Source of the DNA: Metallyticus violacea
Lineage: Eukaryota; Arthropoda; Insecta; Mantodea; Metallyticidae
Direction of reading: 5' to 3'
DNA: 64,000 nt
NCBI GenBank assembly: GCA_030762175.1
Contig: CM060835.1
Coordinates: 84,036,001 to 84,100,000, forward strand
Shown here: in pieces, positions 1 to 9,989 of the stretch
Layout of the letters: every line of letters starts with the position of its first letter
How positions within the stretch are numbered: the first letter of the stretch is position 1
Translations under genes and position numbers: made by a program
The notes under the pieces: model-generated
What the model was told of the DNA's origin: nothing
The model's database searches: none
The model's input: the letters and a program-made list of their open reading frames with translations, nothing else

Positions 1-2154
1 GAAATACAACAAGAACTTAATCATACTACTCTCTCTCTCCCTCCCTCCCCCCTTTATTTGTCTCACTCGGCTATTAAAGTGAGTGTGCAATAAAATGTTA
101 GCAATAAAATTAATTGTTTGTATCATACAATGCACTATTTTAGTTAAGCCAAATCGGAAAATACGTTTTCAGTTAAACAGAAAGCTGTGAAAACATTATA
201 GTTCAATGTAGATAAATGAACTGCAAATAATATCCAGTTATTTATTTAAAAAAAAACAAATGTTTTATCATTAATAAATAGGTTTTATTTTATTATACGT
301 TTCACCAATAAAAATAGACATAATACAAATGTTAATAGGGAATATATTGATTCATTTCTGGGCAGAGTTCAAAATTTTTGTTATATATGTATGCTCTTCA
401 GCAAAATTAATTTGATTTCTTTAAAGGGGAAAAAATTCTCTGTTATTATGTCCAGTTCTATGAATAACATAACATGATAAGTAGCTTATATTTTACTCAA
501 CTATAAACTTAATGCTAGACAATTGCAGAAGCTTGAATATCAACAATAGCCACACACTCCATTAGAAATATTTCAGTTGCACAGTAACTATTCTGTAGTA
601 AAAACTACATTAAACACTATTCAATCAAAATGGTGACTATTCAAATATTCTGTCTTTTACCAAGGCTGATAATTGCAGGGACATTTCTTCAGTCATAAGA
701 CATTCCTTGCTGGTGTGAATTGAATATGACAACACAGAAGTATAAACAATAAAAACATATGAGAAAGGTAAAATACTGCCATTCAAGAGGAAATAGAAGC
801 AAAATGTATCCAGCAAACTTAAAATCTAAATCAAACTGAAGTATAGAGGATTCATTTGTTTCAGATAGAAGCACAGATCTAGGATGGTTTAGTTTAAACT
901 GGGAAGTAAGGAGCAAGGTTCAGGAAATATCAGATAATTCTACCCTTACCCCTCCTTTCCTTTTTTTTTTTATATATGGCAGTGAATACATATTTGGCTG
1001 AATGAGAACAAGATGAGAAAAAGGATATCTTCAATATTTTTGAACTGATTGGAATGCTGGGATCATACCAATGGGCACTCTTCTAGCCAAAGAAAAACTT
1101 ACTTAATTGATTTATTTATATAGAAGTTTTATTTAATATAGTTCATGTGTTTAATATGTTTGTAATTTACATGTATAGCCAATACAGTAATACAAATATT
1201 TGTAATATTGTAGAATTACGGTGATAATTAATACACTATTTTGGTATTTTCACAATCACCACTACTGCTACTATGTTCTCATCTGCTAAATTTGACATCA
1301 GAATGCATGTTGTAATGTTGAAGTCAAACTAAAATAAAATAAATGATTTTTTTAACTCTTCAATGAGTTTAGAAAATTCTGACATTTTACTACATTTTTT
1401 CCTTTCTCTTCAATTCTCTCCTCTTCTGAAGCTCATGTAACCTAGAAAATAATTCAAGCTTGATATACTAATAGAATCTTTTTGATATCACATTTTCATT
1501 CATACACTTCAGCTACAAAAGTAAAAGCTGTAGTATTTACAATTTAATTAATTTTAAAGTTACTGCATCTTTGTTAAGGCCTATCCTGTAAAAAGGTGCA
1601 GATTAAAGCATAGGGGTCATTCTGCAAGTAAATATTATCATTCAAGATATTACCAGGACAAAAGTAGGCATGCTTAGTAACTCGGTGCTATGATTCTCAG
1701 ACTCATATAGTACCAGAATGATAAAAGTTCATAATAATAACAACCCTGAAGATTTATCTAAACAATTAGCATAGGTCATTAATGATAAAAAGTACATGTC
1801 TGTTCTTTACTCTGCACTTTGCATTAGTTTTAAGCTAGATTAAGATAGGTGAGGTCAGTCTATAAGCCTGAGTACTGATATAACAGAAATTTCATGGGGT
1901 TTTTTCCCACTTCCTTTTGAGTATCTAGGATGATTCATTCAGTTAAGTGTACAGTTAGTTCAGATAATTAATAAGTACTGGTGACTTTTCCTCTCTGTTA
2001 AATTATTTAAAACTGAGATATTCTGTTGACTATGACCATCAGGGTGGTAATTTGGTTGCCTTACTTTTTTCTCCCAAAGAGAACACAATTAACATTTTTT
2101 AAAAATTGAGTCGAAATTGTAACATACACACCACCAAAATTCAATAAAATGGAA

Positions 2155-2188
2155 GACTAGTTTCGGGAGCCATCACTCCTATCATCAG
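2155..2188 (-). ncRNA. Hammerhead-ribozyme-like motif, left arm
   Basis: Mirror copy of the motif at 2210-2243 on the opposite strand, with the same core, hairpin and ACTAGT hexamer. In a + strand transcript this arm pairs with the other arm, so the ribozyme fold would compete with a 106-bp duplex. Confidence 0.55.
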
Positions 2189-2209
2189 TTCCTGGTTGAC
2201 CTGGAGGAA

Positions 2210-2243
2210 CTGATGATAGGAGTGATGGCTCCCGAAACTAGTC
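2210..2243 (+). ncRNA. Hammerhead-ribozyme-like motif, right arm
   Basis: CTGATGA at 2210-2216 is followed by a hairpin pairing GGAG with CTCC and then GAAACTAGTC at 2234-2243. GGAA just before the core can pair with TTCC just after the predicted cleavage C at 2243 to form helix I. The hexamer ACTAGT is self-complementary, which suits helix III formed between two molecules. The base after the first conserved block is T rather than the usual G, so activity is uncertain. PLEs are known to carry hammerhead motifs. Confidence 0.6.
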
Positions 2244-3722
2244 TTCCATTTTATTGAATTTTGTTGGTGTGTATGTTACAATTTCGACTCAATTTTTAAA
2301 AAATGTTAATATTTGACACCACTGTTACAAAAGTTCACTATATTTTATAGAACACAATTAGCTTAATTCAAGAAAACATTTTACAGTACAAAGGAATATT
2401 CAATTGCTTTTAAGCTTTTAGCATCTCAAACTGTGGCTCTCAGAAGTAGTACAATAAATTAATAACAGTAAGATGAAAGATACATTAGTGATGGTACTTA
2501 ACTTTGTGAATGAAAATCAGTTGGGACAAGCAAAGATACTAAATAAATTTAATCAACACAAACATGACAAAAAAGATGAGACAAGATTTCTAATTATCTC
2601 GTATTTTGCATCAATCATTTTGAACATTTTTTATGACAATGGGTAAAACATAAATTATTATAACTAATAATGAAAGAAAGAAATGTATGCTAACAGTTTT
2701 GACCATGCAACATCATATGCCTCAGCAAATGGGAAAACCCTTTTGCAGTAATTTGCAGATGCAAAATTAACCAGCAAAATGAAGTCTATATACACAACTA
2801 CAATCTAATGAAGATCAAATTTTAATTAAATGGGTGAAGATCTAGAGAATATGATAAGAATTATTATAATATGGAAGGTAGTACATTACTGAAAAAGCTA
2901 ATGAAATGGCAAAAGAAAAGAAAAGATGGAAAAAAAGGTCGAAGAAAGGGAGGGAAGCAGAAAGGAAGGAAAGAAATCTGGGTGGACTGACAGACTAACA
3001 AAAATGATGATGAATTGGAATTACTTTCTAAGGGCTGAAAGGATGAACAATTGAAGGAAATGTTATACACTGGAAAATTGAAATTACAGTTATAAAAACA
3101 ATAAGAAAAATGTGAAGATCACCTTCCAATCATCATAGATCTTCAGAACGGTAAATGAAATGTTTAAATGAGTTCATGTAAAATGATCTCATATTCACCT
3201 CTTCAGGGTGAGGAAAAACTTTGAAAAAAATATACCTGGGTAACTTGTACCAAACAGATACAGAATTTAAGCCTCATCATACAAGCACATACTTAATTTC
3301 TTAGCTATAGTAGTTGATTGCTCAACAATGTAAGATAGTATTGATTAACTGAATATACAGCTTATGCCTAAAAGACTTGTTAAAACTGTTAAGCATAATA
3401 TTCTTTCTAAAGAAGTCATAAATATCTAATTTAAGGAGCCACAGATTGTGTTTTTTATATTATTTAATAATAAATTTCAGTGGCTCAACTCTCAAAGATA
3501 ATATAACTTTTAAATTTTGTAATTTATGTAAAGCATTACTGTATAATTTACATCTGTTTTCTTCTTGCACGTCTTTTTTATACAGAGAGGATTATTAATA
3601 TTCAACAAAACTTAGTTTATTGTAATATTTTTATAATGTCTGTTAAAAACATTTTAAGCTGACTTACAGTTTCTTTAGAGTGTGTAGCATTTAGAAATTG
3701 GTGTCATTTGTTCACATTTCAG

Positions 3723-3866
3723 GTTCCATACGACCATCATGTCATGTACAGCTACCTCAATGTGACTCTGTACCATGCATGAATGGTGGAGTGTGCACTG
3801 AGGGATGGAACAGGTTCATTTGTGACTGTAGCAGCACCAGTTTCACTGGTCCAACATGTGGCAAAG
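3723..3866 (+). CDS. Nrx-1: Neurexin exon: EGF-like repeat 2
   Basis: A 144-bp exon, phase 1 at both ends, encoding one EGF-like module. The six Cys follow the EGF pattern: CHVQLPQC, CMNGGVC, FICDC, then TFTGPTC-like ending SSTSFTGPTCGK. It separates LNS3 (upstream, not in window) from LNS4. The acceptor is tttcag at 3717-3722. The exon has no usable GT donor: the frame meets a stop at 3881, and the only upstream GT would remove the last Cys. The junction AAAG|GCAAGC at 3866/3867 is a good GC-type donor and gives exact phase and residue continuity (GK then D) with the next exon. Confidence 0.95.
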
Positions 3867-3872
3867 GCAAGC
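3867..3872 (+). promoter_or_regulatory. Nrx-1: Non-canonical GC splice donor (GCAAGC)
   Basis: The site reads AAAG|GCAAGC. GC donors are a known minor class and usually have strong matches to the rest of the U1 consensus, as here. It joins to the acceptor at 5560 across a 1,694-bp intron with phase 1 preserved. Confidence 0.8.
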
Positions 3873-4915
3873 AAATCACCTAAGAATGTTATGTTTTTCT
3901 TTCAGCATGAGTTTATTTCTACTATTAGAAAGCAAAGATAAATTATATTTGCACATTGTTCTTTCACAATAAGCCATGAGAAAAGCAAATTAGATATTCT
4001 TTTGCTACATATCCAACCTTTGCCCAAATACTGTTACGTGAAAGGAAAATGCTCAAATATAAACTAATCTCTTTATTATAATTAGCCATAAGCCTGAGCC
4101 AAAAGCTGAGTAACCATCAAAGTTCTGAATAAAGACTCGGGAAAAACATAGTATCTCAAGAGTAGAGTATAAGCACAATTAATACAAAATATTTTCAGTT
4201 TTTCAATTTTTTGCTATGTGATTCATCCTTTTTCCTCATTTAAATGATTGATGAAAACAGTTTCAGCTTTCAAATATGTTCTTGTAGGGAAAAAATAACT
4301 TCAAATGAGAAATCTGCACTCTTACTAAAGACATGAAATTAATGAAATCTAAGTACTGTTTATGCTAAGGAATTCTGTTTGACTAGAAATTGATATCTGT
4401 AGTATTTAAATAGTTTTTAAATTGCTAGAAATTTAGTAAAAATTTGAGGCATAGGAAAAAAAAAACATGATTTTATTCAGATACATTGAAATTAAATAAT
4501 AGTCTTATTGCTTTTATCATTTCATTGTAGTCATCTTCTTCAAGTTTATATGTGTAGTTCAGAATGTTACAGAAACAACAGCAAATGCTGTAGCATAGCA
4601 TGCTAAGTTTTTAAAACTTTATCTTACCTCTACCACCACCACACCTACAGTGAGGTCATAATTATTTAATAAATAAAAATAAATATGTAAGCAGGTACAA
4701 CTATTCAGACATGTAAAACATATATACATGTATGCAAGTTCAAAAGTTTCATATATTTAATTTATTTCATTGTTGCTAGGCAGTCATTTAGTAGAAATGT
4801 AACATCATTGAATTCTTTCTAAGCTGCAGCAATATTGAGATAAGCAAGTGCTGACAAGGAGAAAAAGCCCTGTAACTCCCACTACCCTATTCTTAACTAC
4901 ACCCTTAAGCTATTT

Positions 4916-4917
<2 letters not shown>

Positions 4918-4975
<58 letters not shown>

Positions 4976-4976
4976 T
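4918..4976. repeat. (TAA)n microsatellite
   Basis: About 19 uninterrupted TAA-type triplets in the intron between the EGF2 and LNS4 exons. The rest of this intron (3867-5560) shows nothing recognisable. Confidence 0.95.
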
Positions 4977-5560
4977 ACAAATCATGAGACTGAGATCTTT
5001 GTGTAATGCAATGTGATAATATTATATAATTATAATTTTTATGGTAACTATTGAACAAATTTGATCGTTAAATATAATCTTTTGATGTATATTGATCTAA
5101 GAGAAAGAGATTATTTACTTTCTGGCATATTACTTATAAAAATAAACATTACAAATTTTGGAACATTGATAACCTTTCATATAGATTAAATGTTTTTTCA
5201 GAGTGAGGGAAAGGCAATATAACTTATTAAATAACATCATGCAAAGTTTTAGATATTTTCTTCAGTTTATTTATATATCTAAATAAATTCTATATACTGT
5301 AGATAAAACATATTTTCTAATAGTTCAACATTTTACAGCATTTTAAAAATTAATATTTTTAAATAGTGTTGCTCCATGAGAAGTTACAAAAAATATATAT
5401 AATTTGCATATCATAATCATTAATATCAATTTCATATTACATCAATATCTCACTTAAATACTTATAAATAAAATATCTGTCAGTCTTCTGTGTGTGTACT
5501 GTATGTCCAAGTTCTTATTTGGACTAGTATTTGTATTGAAAGGAAATTTTATTTTTTCAG

Positions 5561-5778
5561 ATGCTACCACACTCACATTTAATGGCTCACAGCATATGCT
5601 GGTTACAATGCCAGATGAATACCGCAGTCAAACAGAAGATATCACTTTGAGGTTTCGAACCACTCGTCCCTTAGGTTTGCTGCTTGTAACAAATACAGAG
5701 CAATGTTCTGATCGCCTGGAACTAGCTCTTCAAGGAGGCAGACTGAAATTAGCAGCTAGGATAGGAGAAAGAGAAAAG
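5561..5778 (+). CDS. Nrx-1: Neurexin exon: LNS4, first part
   Basis: A 218-bp exon (phase 1 in, phase 0 out) with acceptor attttttcag and donor AAAG|GTAATC. It opens with the first LNS beta strand (DATTLTFNGS), then the strand motif SQTEDITLRFRTTRPLGLLL typical of neurexin LNS4, and continues to RLELALQGGRLKLAARIG. It carries a Cys in TEQC with no obvious partner in this domain as assembled here. The upstream in-frame ATG at 5494 lies in intron sequence and is not a start codon. Confidence 0.96.
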
Positions 5779-6565
5779 GTAATCATTTGATGTAATGAAA
5801 ACAAACACACAAATTGGAATTAAAAAAGAGAATAATAAATTAATAATCCAAAAGTAAGATTTATACCATACTTTCTCAATTGTCTTATACATAATCATCA
5901 AAAACAGATTATAGTCATTGGAGCTCATGAATGTGACTGATGTGGGTTTACTGTATTACTGCATCTCATCAAATGTAATAAGCACATGACACTTATATTT
6001 TTCAGATTGATCCCCCTATAGCAATATTTTTAAGCATGGCATATGCTTAATTAAATTAATTGTATGCTCTATGTATTTGTTTTCAAAAAGTATAAACTTT
6101 CCTCCTGTTTAAGGAAAGAGATGTTACAGATACAAGGTTATTATGTTTAAATGAAACATGTATCCTAAGACATTCTGAATACTATTGAAAAATGCTATAA
6201 CCAGATATATTTTTATTTTATTGTGTGAAAATTCATTCACTTTTATACAATTAGTATTCATCTCAAAATTCTAAAATCAGAACATCTGTTTTAACATGAA
6301 GCATATTTTTTGCATTTTTTATAGATATGCTTTAGTCAGGGTATTGTTTAAATTTTTTTTATTTTCCCCCCAAATATAAAATTCATTCAAAAAAAATCAA
6401 AATAAAGTGTCTAAGGGAGGAAGGAAAATGGCCAAGAAACAATGCACAGATTACAAATATGCATATTAATTTCCTATGCATTCTCTTTTTAATATATTTT
6501 ATACATTTTACTATTTATAAAGAATATGAATTTAATAGTATTTGCATTATTTTTCTCCATTCCAG
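5779..6565 (+). other. Short intron inside LNS4
   Basis: A 787-bp AT-rich intron bounded by GT and AG. I see no repeat or exon in it. Confidence 0.9.
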
Positions 6566-6674
6566 GTTATGATCGTTGGTCAAGGTCTTAACGACAATCA
6601 ATGGCATACAATCCGTTTCTCTAGACGAGGTCCTAGTCTCAAACTTCAAGTGGATGATGATACACCAGTAAGAA
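6566..6674 (+). CDS. Nrx-1: Neurexin exon: LNS4, middle part
   Basis: A 109-bp exon, phase 0 in and phase 1 out, with acceptor ccattccag and a consensus donor GTAAGT at 6675. It encodes the central LNS strands: [18 protein letters not shown], then [13 protein letters not shown]. The LNDNxWHxxRxxRRG signature is strongly conserved in LNS domains of neurexins. Confidence 0.96.
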
Positions 6675-7038
6675 GTAAGTAAATCAAACTGAAAATTCAC
6701 AATGATTAAACACTGCTATTCCAATAACAAAATAATTGCATGCCTGTGCTCATTAAAGCATTCTCTGTACTGAATACTTTAATTTAATATGTAACCTTTT
6801 ATATGATATACAGATCTATATTCCCTTGTATGAATTACTTTGTTACTATTTCAGGAAAAAGTCTACAAGCATATTTAATAAGACCAATAAGTAAAGGTCC
6901 ACATAGTATGCAGAATATCTACATAATGTCCATAATGCCTATTGTGGAAAATTAACAGTCAAAATACAAAATACAAACACAATGGTGGGAAACTTCACAG
7001 CACTGTATTTAACTCTAAAGGACAACATAGAGATTAAA

Positions 7039-7052
7039 AAAACAACAACAAC

Positions 7053-7092
<40 letters not shown>
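7039..7092. repeat. (AAC)n/(AAT)n microsatellite next to an acceptor
   Basis: AAC triplets pass into about 13 AAT triplets that end about 25 bp upstream of the acceptor AG at 7116-7117. It occupies the place where a polypyrimidine tract and branch point are expected, and the tract left at 7099-7115 is short. Confidence 0.95.
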
Positions 7093-7117
7093 TGGTAATA
7101 TGATTTTTACATTCTAG

Positions 7118-7516
7118 CTGATGCCATTTTTGGGAAACAAAACACATTGGATTTTCGAACAATGCATATTGGTGGCCTCTTCCATGCTGAGGAGGAAATT
7201 CAAATGACCACTACTGCTCCAGCCTTTGTTGGATCCATGCAGCAATTAAGTTTTAATGGCCAGCGCTACTTTGAGTTGGCTCGCTCTTCAGGAGGACATC
7301 ATCATCATACAGGAGGTCTTGGTGGAGCTGCTGGAGCTTCTACTTCACCATTAACTCCATCACTACGTGTAACTGCACGTTTTGGCAAACGTGATTCCCA
7401 ACTGGTACATCACCCAGTAACTTTCAGGTCACGTCACACATTTGTTGGGCTACCAATGCTTAAGGCTTATTCTCAAACGAATATTTACTTCCAGTTCAAG
7501 ACACGGGAACCATCAG
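7118..7516 (+). CDS. Nrx-1: Neurexin exon: end of LNS4, variable linker, start of LNS5
   Basis: A 399-bp exon, phase 1 at both ends. The first half completes LNS4 (TLDFRTMHIGGLF, then FVGSMQQLSFNGQRYFELA). A low-complexity linker follows from about 7282 to 7365: four consecutive His, then Gly/Ala/Ser/Thr. The last part starts LNS5 (RVTARFGKRDSQ, HHPVTFRSRHTFVGL, YFQFKTREPSG). The linker replaces the Cys-bounded loop that vertebrate neurexins have at this place. Donor is CAG|GTTGGT. The frame is open past the donor only until the TGA at 7539. Confidence 0.95.
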
Positions 7517-8053
7517 GTTGGTTTTATTTTACTTATTGAACTTATGAGTATTATATATTTAACTTTATAATTATTTTGAGTATTATGTTACATTCTGCTA
7601 TTCATTTATGCAGCAATAATGAAGAGTTTTCTTTCTTTTTAAATTTAAATACTTTTAAGCCCCTATGTTTGAAAAAATTAGTTTAGAGAAAAATCAAGAA
7701 AATATATATATTTAATATTTTAAAGTCTGATTGCAATTAGTCTTTTGGATGTACACAGAAAAATTCCATATTGAAAAAATGTTTTTCTTAAACATTTATT
7801 TATATACTGTTGTATTTCACTTTAAATAATGTTCCCTTTACACAGCAATATTAATAGTCTTAAAAAATCCCTTAAGCAAGCAGTTAATAGTTTGGACATA
7901 AATGTCATACTGCATTACAGATGAATGAGCGCATCATATAAAATCTTGCGTAAAGATTAAACATGGACACTTTGAATAATATTAAAATGCAAAATATTTA
8001 GAATTATTTGCTGTATTAAGCATAAAGAGTCAAATTAAATCTAAATTTTTCCT

Positions 8054-8432
8054 TTGGACTTGGAAGCTGTGGTCTGTCGGAGCTAAAGTGTCCAAACATT
8101 TCATCCCCACCTGCGGAGGACATCTTCAGTGGTATGGTCTGAGTCTTCTAGGCGAAGGTTCTGGCATGATGAAATGCCAGCTGGAGGTGTTATATTTATA
8201 TACGGGCTGCTACGGGGGTGTGTACTCAGAGGGCAGGGCCCCCTGCCCTGCTCCAGACAAACCAATCCCCTTTGAGCAGCCTGCATATAAATATAACACC
8301 TCCAGCTGGCATTTCAGTCATGCCAGAACCTTTGCCTAGAAGACCCAGACCGCGCCACTGAAGATGTCTTCTGCAGGTGGGGATGTAACGTTTGGACACC
8401 TTAGCTCCAACAGGCCATGGCTTCCAAGCCTG
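8054..8432. repeat. GC-rich foldback, about 180-bp arms, hammerhead-like
   Basis: The two halves are imperfect reverse complements around a GC-rich palindrome at about 8231-8250. Both arms share the block CAGCTGGAGGTGTTATATTT and a second block around GGGGAT next to the core. Minus strand 8092-8129 reads CTGAAGA, a hairpin pairing TCC with GGGGA, then GAAATGTTTGG; plus strand 8358-8395 carries a decayed copy. Base composition is far more GC-rich than the surrounding intron. I read it as a solo pair of termini from a PLE family different from the others. The short frames here are palindrome shadows. Confidence 0.75.
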
Positions 8433-8545
8433 GAAGAAACATTAAGATTTAACTCTGACTCCGGCCGTGAAAGTTTCCAACTACTCAGTCAAATTAAACT
8501 TACTCATTTGATTTGCAGAATGTGGGCTTTCATAGCCGGTATCAA

Positions 8546-8770
8546 TTATGTAAACTGAGTCTTCTGGGCTGTAAGCAATTCTGCTTCTTCATTTTTGCAC
8601 ACATTTTGCGCATGACTGCAGTGGAGAAATCTTCAACTCATCTCCAAGAAGATTACGTTGAGCAGACCACTGAAGATGTCCGCCACAGTTGTGAACAAAA
8701 TGTCTTGGAAGATGAAGGAGAAGAATCCCATTGGATCACAGCCTTACAACCCAGAAGACTTAGTTTACAT
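8546..8770. repeat. Second foldback with hammerhead-like core
   Basis: GTAAACTGAGTCTTCTGGGC near 8549-8568 is matched by its reverse complement near 8749-8768. Between them, CTGAAGATGTCCGCC at about 8678 starts a decayed hammerhead-like core. It is probably another PLE terminus pair lying beside the 8054-8432 foldback. Confidence 0.6.
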
Positions 8771-9059
8771 AATATTCATTTTAATTTTGATTATGGCTGA
8801 ACTTAACTTATATCTTATATTTGATATGTTATAATTTTACAATTTGAATGTTTTTAAAAACTTAATGTTACATTTATTAAACATATATCATTTAATGTTT
8901 TACACATTTAGAAAAAGTATATCCTAGATGTATGAAGTCTACCAAAAAATATTGTTTTCCTAAATGGCAGCTTATTTATTGTAACATTTTTTACTGTTGT
9001 CTCAATGCTATATAAAGTGAGTTTATTGCTTTTTTGATTATATTACAACTATTTCAAAA

Positions 9060-9480
9060 AATGTTTTAAGTTAATATGATATGTCTTTCTAATGTTCTTG
9101 TGTTTTCAATAAATGTTCAAAGTGTGCACCATTTACATCAAACAATGTACCATCATATCATGAAAATTATTTAATGTCTCCTATACAGTAATTGAACAGA
9201 TAAAAGACATTTCTGTTCTGATTTTCTGTTTCAGTTCCTAAAAATTGTTAAGTTTATTGTGATACACTCTGGATTTTAAGTAACCCCACATATAGTAAGC
9301 TAGAAGGTTGAGGTCAAACAATTTAGGTAGCTACTCAATGTGCCCTCTTTTTCCAATCCATCTTCCATCTGTATCCATGCTGCATCTAAAAATTCTCTCA
9401 CACCTCTTTAAAAGTGTGCAGGTGCACCCCTTGTTGATACCAGATATAATTCTGGAGCATTTTATCCCCACCAGGTAACA
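9060..9480 (-). pseudogene. Decayed DDE transposase (Tc1/mariner superfamily), C-terminal part
   Basis: Minus-strand translation, across several frame breaks, gives a QQ-GVHLHTFKEV stretch, then an EG-type segment and near the end DVNGAHFEHLL. These match the second half of IS630/Tc1-mariner-type transposases of insects (second catalytic Asp region through the C-terminus). Stops and frameshifts show it is dead. Element ends were not found. Confidence 0.55.
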
Positions 9481-9989
9481 AATCTTGGGAAGCTCAAATG
9501 ATATTGTTCTGAAATAGATGTAGATACATATCAGAGTGTCAATGAAAAATGGTTCAATTATGTTATTACAACAATTATACTATTAAAGTTTCATAAAATT
9601 AAGTTCTTCATTCACAATCATCTTCACTCAATTCTTATAAAAGTTTGATTTTGTATGGGTGCCATTTAACAGATTATAATAAATTAAAAACAGATGCTTG
9701 ACTGACACTATAATCTCTTGCTAGTAGCCTTTTGTTGTGAGTGAATTTTCTTAGACAGACAGTAACAAATTAAGGGTTTGTTTTGACTTTCTGGAATTTC
9801 TTTTGTTTTTCACACTTTCTGTTTCATTAAAGGTCTTTAAAATTTTTCACACTGTAGACTAGATTTCTTAGATTTCTGTGAAGAAAATAATCTTACACCA
9901 CATAACAAACAGATTGAGAGGATCTGACTTAGATGTTTATTTGCAAATAAAGAATGGACAAAGTTGGTAGATTATATGTTGTGTTCACT

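Larger units (their letters stand above)
2088..2310. repeat. Near-perfect inverted repeat, 106-bp arms (PLE terminus foldback)
   Basis: Arms 2088-2193 and 2205-2310 are reverse complements with one mismatch seen and no indel, around an 11-base loop. Each arm holds a hammerhead-like core facing outwards. The layout resembles the Penelope-like termini elsewhere in the window, but no PLE coding sequence is attached. I interpret it as a solo head-to-head pair of PLE termini. The near identity of the arms suggests a recent event or gene conversion between arms. Confidence 0.85.
1..3722 (+). other. Intron upstream of the EGF2 exon (partial)
   Basis: AT-rich intron sequence without a recognisable exon. 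It contains the 2088-2310 foldback listed separately and a purine-rich stretch near 2880-2980. It ends in a normal acceptor (tttcag) at 3717-3722. Short reading frames here have no recognisable homology or coding character. Confidence 0.75.

Noticed and set aside
2864..3070. Minus-strand Phe/Ser-rich frame
   Set aside because: It is the complement of a purine-rich intron tract with no homology or start context.
7147..7539. Independent small gene starting near 7147
   Set aside because: It begins with TTG inside a neurexin exon and runs past the exon's donor.
8088..8339. Protein-coding frames on both strands
   Set aside because: Both come from the two arms of a palindrome and translate to near mirror images.
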